In this document: in pieces, positions 6,329 to 10,578 of the stretch
How the letters are laid out: every line of letters begins with the position of its first letter
Position numbering within the stretch: position 1 is the first letter of the stretch
From: Actinomycetes bacterium
GTDB lineage: Bacteria; Actinomycetota; Actinomycetes; Actinomycetales; Dermatophilaceae
Assembly (NCBI GenBank): GCA_023451855.1
Contig: JAEXXY010000471.1
Coordinates: 1 to 10,578, forward strand
Length of the DNA stretch: 10,578 bases
Direction of reading: 5' to 3'
Position numbers and translations under genes: made by a program
The notes under the pieces: generated by a model
What the model saw: the letters and a program-made list of their open reading frames with translations, nothing else
What the model was told of the DNA's origin: nothing
Database searches by the model: none

Positions 6329-7314
6329 GACTGGGCCCTCCTGGCTCGCGGGTCGAGGACGCCGTAGAGCAGGTCGGCGACGAGGTTCGCGAGCAGCACC
6401 CCGACCGTCGTGAGCAGCATCAGCGTCTGGAGCAACGGGTAGTCCTTCATCTCGACGGCCTCGCCCATGAGCCGGCCGAGGCCGGGGTAGTCGAAGGCCT
6501 GCTCGACGAGGATCGCGCCGCCGAGCACGCCGCCGAGGGCGAGCGCGAACCCGGTGACGCTGGGCAGCAAGGCATTTCGCGCCGCGTACTTGAGGGCGAC
6601 GGTGCGGTCGGGAAGACCCTTGGCCTTGGCCAGCCGGATGTAGTCCTCGCCGAGGTTCATGATCATCGTGTTGCGCATGCCGAGGATCCAGCCGATCGGC
6701 GTCACGACGAGCAGGGCGACGGCCGGCAGGATCGAGTGCGACACCGCCTCCTGGATGAAGGGGAGGTTGAAGCCGGGCGTCGCCTCCTCGTAGCCGCCCG
6801 AGGTCGGGAACCAGCCGAGGCTGTAGCCGAAGACGTAGAGCAGCAGCAGCGCGATCCAGAACGGCTGGAGCGTGCCCAGGAAGGTCGACCCGAGCGTCAC
6901 GACGCTGTCGAGGCGGGAGTTGCGCCGCCAGGCGGCGTACGCGCCGAGCACGACGCCGATCGCGAACGAGAGCACCTGCGTCACGACGACGAGGATGACC
7001 GTCCACCACAGCGCCTGGCCGATGACGTCGGTGACCTTGTACGGGTAGTAGGTGTAGCTGAGGCCGAAGTTGCCGTGCACGAGCTCACCGAGGTACTGCG
7101 TGTACTGGCTCCACAGCGAGCCGTCGGGAGCGCCGAGCATGGCGCGCATGGCCTTGACCTGGGCGGGGTCGAGCGCCGTGTCCTTGCCGGCCAGGCGCTT
7201 GACCATGATCTCCGCGGGGTCTCCCGGCTGGAGCCGTGGGATGAGGAAGTTCAGCGTGACGACCGCCCACAGCGTCGCGAGGAAGAACCCGAGCTTCCGG
7301 AGGAAGTACTTCAT
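6325..7314 (-). CDS. ABC importer permease 1 (DppB type)
   Basis: A 329-aa inner-membrane permease of the DppB/OppB type. It opens with the classical N-terminal TM1 (about 7-28) followed by PRLQPGDPAE, the conserved family motif after the first helix. Further membrane segments lie at about 101-128, 139-165, 190-212, 251-271 and 295-319. The EAA loop is at about 224-252, with DYIRLAKAKGLPDR and ARNALLP; FDYPGLGRLM follows at 274-283. All hallmarks are complete, with no truncation. ATG at 7314 with GGAAGG about 8 nt upstream. It follows the binding-protein gene after 85 bp that contain a stem-loop, and its stop overlaps the next permease start by 4 bp. Confidence 0.95.
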   Translation of the reverse strand: MKYFLRKLGFFLATLWAVVTLNFLIPRLQPGDPAEIMVKRLAGKDTALDPAQVKAMRAMLGAPDGSLWSQYTQYLGELVHGNFGLSYTYYPYKVTDVIGQALWWTVILVVVTQVLSFAIGVVLGAYAAWRRNSRLDSVVTLGSTFLGTLQPFWIALLLLYVFGYSLGWFPTSGGYEEATPGFNLPFIQEAVSHSILPAVALLVVTPIGWILGMRNTMIMNLGEDYIRLAKAKGLPDRTVALKYAARNALLPSVTGFALALGGVLGGAILVEQAFDYPGLGRLMGEAVEMKDYPLLQTLMLLTTVGVLLANLVADLLYGVLDPRARRAQS

Positions 7315-7337
7315 CGGGATGGCCTTCCGTCGGACCC

Positions 7338-7363
7338 GGCGCCGCGGCGGTGGCCGCGACGCC
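7338..7363 (-). promoter_or_regulatory. Intercistronic stem-loop after the binding-protein gene
   Basis: GGCG and CGCGG on the left pair with CCGCG and CGCC on the right, with one C/A mismatch and a 6-nt loop. It lies in the 85-bp gap between the binding-protein stop and the first permease start. Stem-loops here often protect the binding-protein message or dampen read-through, so that binding protein exceeds permease. Function is inferred from position. Confidence 0.45.
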
Positions 7364-7399
7364 GAGCCTCTTCAGGGTTCACCGAAGGGTCACTTCGGG

Positions 7400-9076
7400 T
7401 CACTTGGGTGCGGTGAGGTGCGTCAGCACGAGGAGTCGGTCGTCCGACGGGTTGGCGTACGGGTCCTGCTCGCTCGGCCAGCCGACGGCCTTGTCGGTGC
7501 GGTAGATGACGCGCGCCGGGGCGTAGATGAGCGGCGTCACCGGGAACTGCGTCATCATCGCGTCGACGAGCGGCTCGAGGTTGGCCTTCTGCTCCTCCTT
7601 GCTGGTGGAGCCGGCCAGCTTGGAGACCGCGGCGTCGATGGCCGGGTCGCTGAAGCGTCCGACGTTGGGGAAGATGTCCTTCGCCGTCGGGAACTGCTTG
7701 CTCGAGAGCTTGGCGCCGATGTTCTTGGACAGCTCGCACCCGCCGTGCAGGTACTCGAGCATCAGCTGGAAGTCACCGGACTTCTTCTGGCCGTCGACCG
7801 AGTCGGGGGCCGAGGCCGTCACCTTGGTGTCGACGCCGGCGTCGTTGAGGCCCTTCACGACGACGTCGGCCATGGCCTGGTAGTCGATGAACCCGGCCTG
7901 GACCGAGAAGTTGAGCGACAGGGGCGTGCCGTCGGGGTTCGTGCGCTTGCCGTCGGGGCCCTTCTTGTAGCCGGCGGCGTCGAGCAGCTGGCTCGCCTTG
8001 TTGACGTCGTACGGCAGCACGGTGTCCTCGCCGGCGTACTTCGCGGGCAGCAGGCTCTGCATCGAGGGCAGCTTGAGGCCGCTCTGGCTGGCGGGCTTCA
8101 TGATCCCGTACGTCGCCTTGGTCGACATCGACTGCTTGTCCATCGCGTAGCTGATCGCCTCGCGGAACTTCGGGTCGTTGAACGGCGGCTTCTGGTCGTT
8201 GCCGGTGAGCACCGTCATGCCGTTGGGCGCGTAGTAGAAGTGGTTGTTCTTCGGGTCGGCGTCGACGAAGGTCTTCTTCGGGTTGGGGATCTCGCCCCAG
8301 TAGGCGTCGAGCTGGCCGGAGCGCAGCTTGAGCGCGGCCTGGGCGGCGTCGTAGGTGCCCTCGAGGATGATCTTCTTGACCTTGACCTTGTCGGCCTGCC
8401 AGTAGTCGGGGCGGCGCTCGAGCACGAGGCGGCGGCCGTTGTACGTGCCGACCTTGTAGGGGCCGGTGGAGACGGGGGCCTTGTCGACGTACTTGGTCGG
8501 GTCGCCGACCTTGGAGTAGACGTGCTCCGGGAGGATCTTCGTGGAGATGATGCCGTCGTACTTCGCGGCGGCGTTGCCGGAGAAGGTGAAGACGACCTTG
8601 TTGCCCTCTGCGGTGACGGAGGTGGCGGGGGCGCCGAAGGTGTCGTTCCATACGCCGGACGTGTCGAGGCCCGGGTACTGCTTCATGAGGTTGAAGGTGA
8701 AGGCGACGTCCTTGGCCGAGAAGGCCTGGCCGTCGCTCCACTTGACGCCGTCACGGATGTCGAGCGTCAGCTTGTTGGCGCCGTCCCACGTGGACTTCGT
8801 TGCAAGCCAAGGGGTTTCCTCACAGGTGAGGTTGTTGCGCACGATGAGCGGCTCGTAGAGCCACGTCGTCGTCAGCGGCTTCGGCGAGTACGGGTTGTAG
8901 TTGACGAGGCCGCCGACCGACGCGTCGACGTCCGCGGGGAACGTCAGCTGGCTGATCATGCCGTCGGCGCTGTCACCTCCTCCGGACTTGTCGTTGCTGC
9001 CGGTGCAGGCGGCGAGGGCGAGGCTGGCCGTCAGACCGGCCACGATGAACGTGGTCTTCGTTCGAGTTCGCGTCAT
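7400..9076 (-). CDS. ABC importer substrate-binding lipoprotein, family 5 (DppA/OppA type)
   Basis: This 558-aa protein captures the substrate outside the membrane and hands it to the two permeases. The N-terminus has basic residues, a hydrophobic core and the lipobox LAAC, with Cys24 as the lipidation site, followed by a Ser/Gly-rich linker. Family-5 landmarks are YEPLIV (74-79), RDGVKWSDGQAFSAKDVAFTF (108-128), STGPYKV (203-209) near RRPDYW (221-226), and FNDPKFREAISYAMD (299-313). Two mature-chain cysteines (85 and 447) could form a disulfide. ATG at 9076 with GGAGGT 5 nt upstream. First gene of the operon, with its promoter in the 9077-9257 region. Family-5 proteins usually bind peptides, but some bind beta-gluco-oligosaccharides such as cellobiose in Thermotoga and archaea. 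The adjacent GH94 and GH144-like genes favour a beta-1,2-gluco-oligosaccharide ligand; this is inference. Confidence 0.94.
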   Translation of the reverse strand: MTRTRTKTTFIVAGLTASLALAACTGSNDKSGGGDSADGMISQLTFPADVDASVGGLVNYNPYSPKPLTTTWLYEPLIVRNNLTCEETPWLATKSTWDGANKLTLDIRDGVKWSDGQAFSAKDVAFTFNLMKQYPGLDTSGVWNDTFGAPATSVTAEGNKVVFTFSGNAAAKYDGIISTKILPEHVYSKVGDPTKYVDKAPVSTGPYKVGTYNGRRLVLERRPDYWQADKVKVKKIILEGTYDAAQAALKLRSGQLDAYWGEIPNPKKTFVDADPKNNHFYYAPNGMTVLTGNDQKPPFNDPKFREAISYAMDKQSMSTKATYGIMKPASQSGLKLPSMQSLLPAKYAGEDTVLPYDVNKASQLLDAAGYKKGPDGKRTNPDGTPLSLNFSVQAGFIDYQAMADVVVKGLNDAGVDTKVTASAPDSVDGQKKSGDFQLMLEYLHGGCELSKNIGAKLSSKQFPTAKDIFPNVGRFSDPAIDAAVSKLAGSTSKEEQKANLEPLVDAMMTQFPVTPLIYAPARVIYRTDKAVGWPSEQDPYANPSDDRLLVLTHLTAPK

Positions 9077-9101
9077 TGCGGACCTCCGTCAGGGGGGCGG
9101 G

Positions 9102-9117
9102 AATTCCTCTGAGAATT
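9102..9117. repeat. Short inverted repeat at the -10 region of the importer promoter
   Basis: AATTC (9102-9106) and GAATT (9113-9117) form a 5-bp inverted repeat around a 6-bp centre. It is A/T-rich in an otherwise G/C-rich region and overlaps the proposed -10 box and transcription start. It may be a second regulator site or simply promoter DNA. Confidence 0.35.
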
Positions 9118-9141
9118 GGGGCGGCCCGGGACAGATGTCAA
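9112..9141 (-). promoter_or_regulatory. Promoter of the importer operon
   Basis: The minus strand carries a perfect TTGACA -35 hexamer (9141-9136). After an 18-bp spacer comes AATTCT (9117-9112) as a loose -10. Transcription would start some 25-30 nt before the binding-protein ATG, leaving room for its GGAGGT ribosome site. The -35 is convincing; the -10 matches the consensus at only three positions. Confidence 0.5.
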
Positions 9142-9150
9142 CGCTTTGGA
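9136..9150. promoter_or_regulatory. LacI-family operator candidate overlapping the -35 box
   Basis: The plus strand reads TGTCAACGCTTTGGA; the core CAACGCTTTG is an imperfect palindrome around a central GC. The minus strand reads TCCAAAGCGTTGACA, which fits the cre-type pattern WTGNAANCGNWNNCW except at two positions. It coincides with the TTGACA hexamer of the importer promoter, so a bound repressor would block RNA polymerase. The most likely ligand protein is the LacI regulator at 2327-3373. I found no second clear copy in this window. Confidence 0.55.
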
Positions 9151-9161
9151 CGCGTGTAACT

Positions 9162-9199
9162 ACTTTCATGCAGTTCGGCGTGCTCAGTCTGACTTTCAT
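9162..9199. repeat. Two ACTTTCAT direct repeats 30 bp apart in the divergent control region
   Basis: ACTTTCAT occurs at 9162-9169 and again at 9192-9199, an offset of 30 bp or about three helical turns, in an A/T-richer stretch between the operator candidate and the phosphorylase start. Same-face spacing would suit an activator or a dimeric regulator. With 8-bp units, chance cannot be excluded. Confidence 0.4.
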
Positions 9200-9257
9200 T
9201 TGTTTTCAAGGCAATTGGGGGTGGAGGTCCGAGAGACGCCGGTGGTACGAAAGATCC

Positions 9258-10578
9258 GTGCTCGACGACAACGCCGTCCTCTCCGCCCTCCCGGCCCGTA
9301 CCCTCAGCAGTGCCGCCGGCCTCACCGCCGAGGTGCTCGACGACGGCGCGCTGCGCCGCCTCGAGGCCTTCGGGCTGAGCCTCCTGCTCCACCCGGCGAG
9401 CGTCGCCGAGGCGGGCCTGGCCAACGTCCACCTCCGGGTCCACCGCCCGGACGGCGTCAGTCGGCTGCCCCTGCTGGGCCCCGACGCGTCGGGTGGCGAG
9501 TCCGGGTCGCGCACCGTGTCGCTCGGTGCCGACGGCGCCGTCGTCGCGGGCGTCCATGAGGGCATCACGTACCGACTGGCCCTGACGCTGGGCCGCGAAC
9601 ACCCGAGCTGGCACTGGCGCCTGACGACCCGCAACACGACCGACGCCCCGGTCCGCGTCGACGCCGTGCTGACCCACGACCCCGCCCTGGCCCCGCTCGG
9701 CGCCGTGCGCACCAACGAGTACTACGTGGCCCAGTACCTCGACGTGTCGCCGGTGGCCGTCGACGGCCACGGCACGGCCCTCGCCGTGCGGCAGAACATG
9801 CCCGGACCGCGCGTGCCGTGGCTGCTCCTCGGCACGACGGGCCGCGGCACCGGCTGGTCCACCGACGCGCTCCAGCTCGTCGAGCGCCGCGCCGACGGCA
9901 TCCGTTGGGCGGGCCTCGACGCGCCCGAGCTCCCGAGTGTGCGCCACCAGCACGAGCACACCCTCGCCGCCCTCCAGAGCGAGGCCGTGCACCTGGCGCC
10001 CGGCGCCTCGCACACCACCGGCTTCTGGGGGATCGTCGTCGAGGACCACCCCGAGGCCACGTCGGACGCCGACGCCGAGTGGGCGCGCATCGCCGTGGCC
10101 GACGGCCCCGGCGCGTCCAGCGCGTCCATCGACGCCGGCGCCGACGCGTCGGGCGACGGCGGCACGCCCGCCCACGCCACGCTGTGGTCGAGCGCGCCCG
10201 GCTTCCCGTCCCGTCCGCTGACGGGCGACGAGCTCGACGACCTCGGGCTGACCACCGGCCGCCGCCACGTCGAGACGATCGACGGCACCGAGGTGGCGTG
10301 GCAGCTGCCCGACGGCCAGCTCGTCACCGCCGCCAAGGACCTCGCGGTCCTGCGCCCACACGGCCAGCTGCTCCGCACCGGCGACGCCCTGACCCCCGAC
10401 ACCCGCACCCTCACCTCGACGGTGTGGATGGCCGGCACCTTCCACTCGCAGCTGACCCGCGGCCACGCCGGCCGCCAGACCGCCGTCACCGGGCGGCGCA
10501 CCTACCTCGGCCTGCTCCGCGCGAGCGGCGTCCGCCTCTTCGCCGACGACGGCGCCGGCGGCTGGCAGCTGCTCGAGA
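9258..10578 (+). CDS. GH94 phosphorylase, N-terminal part: probable 1,2-beta-oligoglucan (sophorooligosaccharide) phosphorylase, cut by window end
   Basis: 440 codons are visible and the frame stays open at the edge; full-length relatives are roughly 1,000-1,100 residues, so the catalytic (alpha/alpha)6 barrel is missing. The visible part is the N-terminal beta-sandwich. Landmarks shared with sophorooligosaccharide phosphorylases and the C-terminal half of cyclic beta-1,2-glucan synthases are AVRTNEYYVAQYLD (149-162), VRQNMPGPRVPW, EDHPEA (262-267), and STVWMAGTFHSQL ending near 399 followed by LRASGVRLF. Expected reaction: phosphate-dependent release of glucose 1-phosphate from beta-1,2-glucan chains in the cytoplasm. 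The GTG at 9258 is chosen because the protein-like, high-GC codon pattern begins there. An in-frame ATG at 9168 would add 30 aromatic/basic residues encoded by promoter-like DNA. The ribosome site is weak (GAAAG). Divergent from the importer operon, sharing its control region. A cellobiose-type GH94 specificity is less likely but not excluded. Confidence 0.8.
   Translation, partial: MLDDNAVLSALPARTLSSAAGLTAEVLDDGALRRLEAFGLSLLLHPASVAEAGLANVHLRVHRPDGVSRLPLLGPDASGGESGSRTVSLGADGAVVAGVHEGITYRLALTLGREHPSWHWRLTTRNTTDAPVRVDAVLTHDPALAPLGAVRTNEYYVAQYLDVSPVAVDGHGTALAVRQNMPGPRVPWLLLGTTGRGTGWSTDALQLVERRADGIRWAGLDAPELPSVRHQHEHTLAALQSEAVHLAPGASHTTGFWGIVVEDHPEATSDADAEWARIAVADGPGASSASIDAGADASGDGGTPAHATLWSSAPGFPSRPLTGDELDDLGLTTGRRHVETIDGTEVAWQLPDGQLVTAAKDLAVLRPHGQLLRTGDALTPDTRTLTSTVWMAGTFHSQLTRGHAGRQTAVTGRRTYLGLLRASGVRLFADDGAGGWQLLE

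Noticed and set aside
3490..9076. Dipeptide/oligopeptide transport as the simple function
   Set aside because: The family fits, but the operon is divergent from a GH94 phosphorylase, and a LacI regulator and a GH144-like hydrolase lie beside it; no peptidase is present. Sugar uptake fits the context better, though peptides are not excluded.
7070..9112. 680-codon plus-strand open frame opposite the binding-protein gene
   Set aside because: It is a shadow frame of a high-GC gene: Val/Gly/Arg/Leu-rich, low complexity and no family motifs, whereas the minus strand encodes a complete family-5 lipoprotein.
9168..9257. N-terminal extension of the GH94 protein from an in-frame ATG at 9168
   Set aside because: It would encode aromatic and basic residues with A/T-rich codons, across DNA that looks like promoter, with no match to the GH94 N-terminus.
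9138..10466. 442-codon minus-strand open frame opposite the GH94 gene
   Set aside because: Gly/Arg/Val-rich shadow. The plus-strand frame from 9258 has clear GH94 motifs and stays open to the window end.

Overview
The window comes from a very high-GC genome with strong G/C bias at third codon positions, GTG and TTG start candidates, a lipoprotein signal and a fused double-NBD peptide-type ABC ATPase. This fits an actinobacterium, perhaps a Micrococcales-type actinomycete; the genus cannot be fixed from the sequence alone.

Layout. Almost everything is on the minus strand. From right to left there is: the 5' part of a plus-strand GH94 phosphorylase (9258 to window end, cut off); a 181-bp divergent control region (9077-9257) with a LacI-type operator candidate lying on a perfect -35 box; a four-gene ABC importer operon, namely a lipoprotein binding protein (family 5), two permeases with an ATGA overlap, and an ATPase carrying two NBDs in one chain; a strong stem-loop; a LacI-family regulator; a 163-bp gap holding three copies of a REP-like repeat; a cytoplasmic glycoside hydrolase of the GH144/PF10091 type; a 158-residue protein of unknown function; and the first seven codons of another minus-strand gene at the left edge.

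How the genes fit together. The GH94 N-terminal half resembles 1,2-beta-oligoglucan (sophorooligosaccharide) phosphorylase. The GH144-like protein carries motifs shared with endo-beta-1,2-glucanases and with the cyclisation domain of cyclic beta-1,2-glucan synthase. Two independent beta-1,2-glucan families beside a LacI regulator and an importer point to a beta-1,2-glucan or sophorooligosaccharide utilisation locus. In this model, oligosaccharides are captured by the lipoprotein, imported by the Dpp/Opp-type transporter, then shortened in the cytoplasm by the GH144-like enzyme and phosphorolysed to glucose 1-phosphate. The importer belongs to the family usually labelled dipeptide/oligopeptide transport, so an automatic annotation would probably miss the sugar role. 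The substrate assignment is inferred from gene families and context; it has not been tested here.
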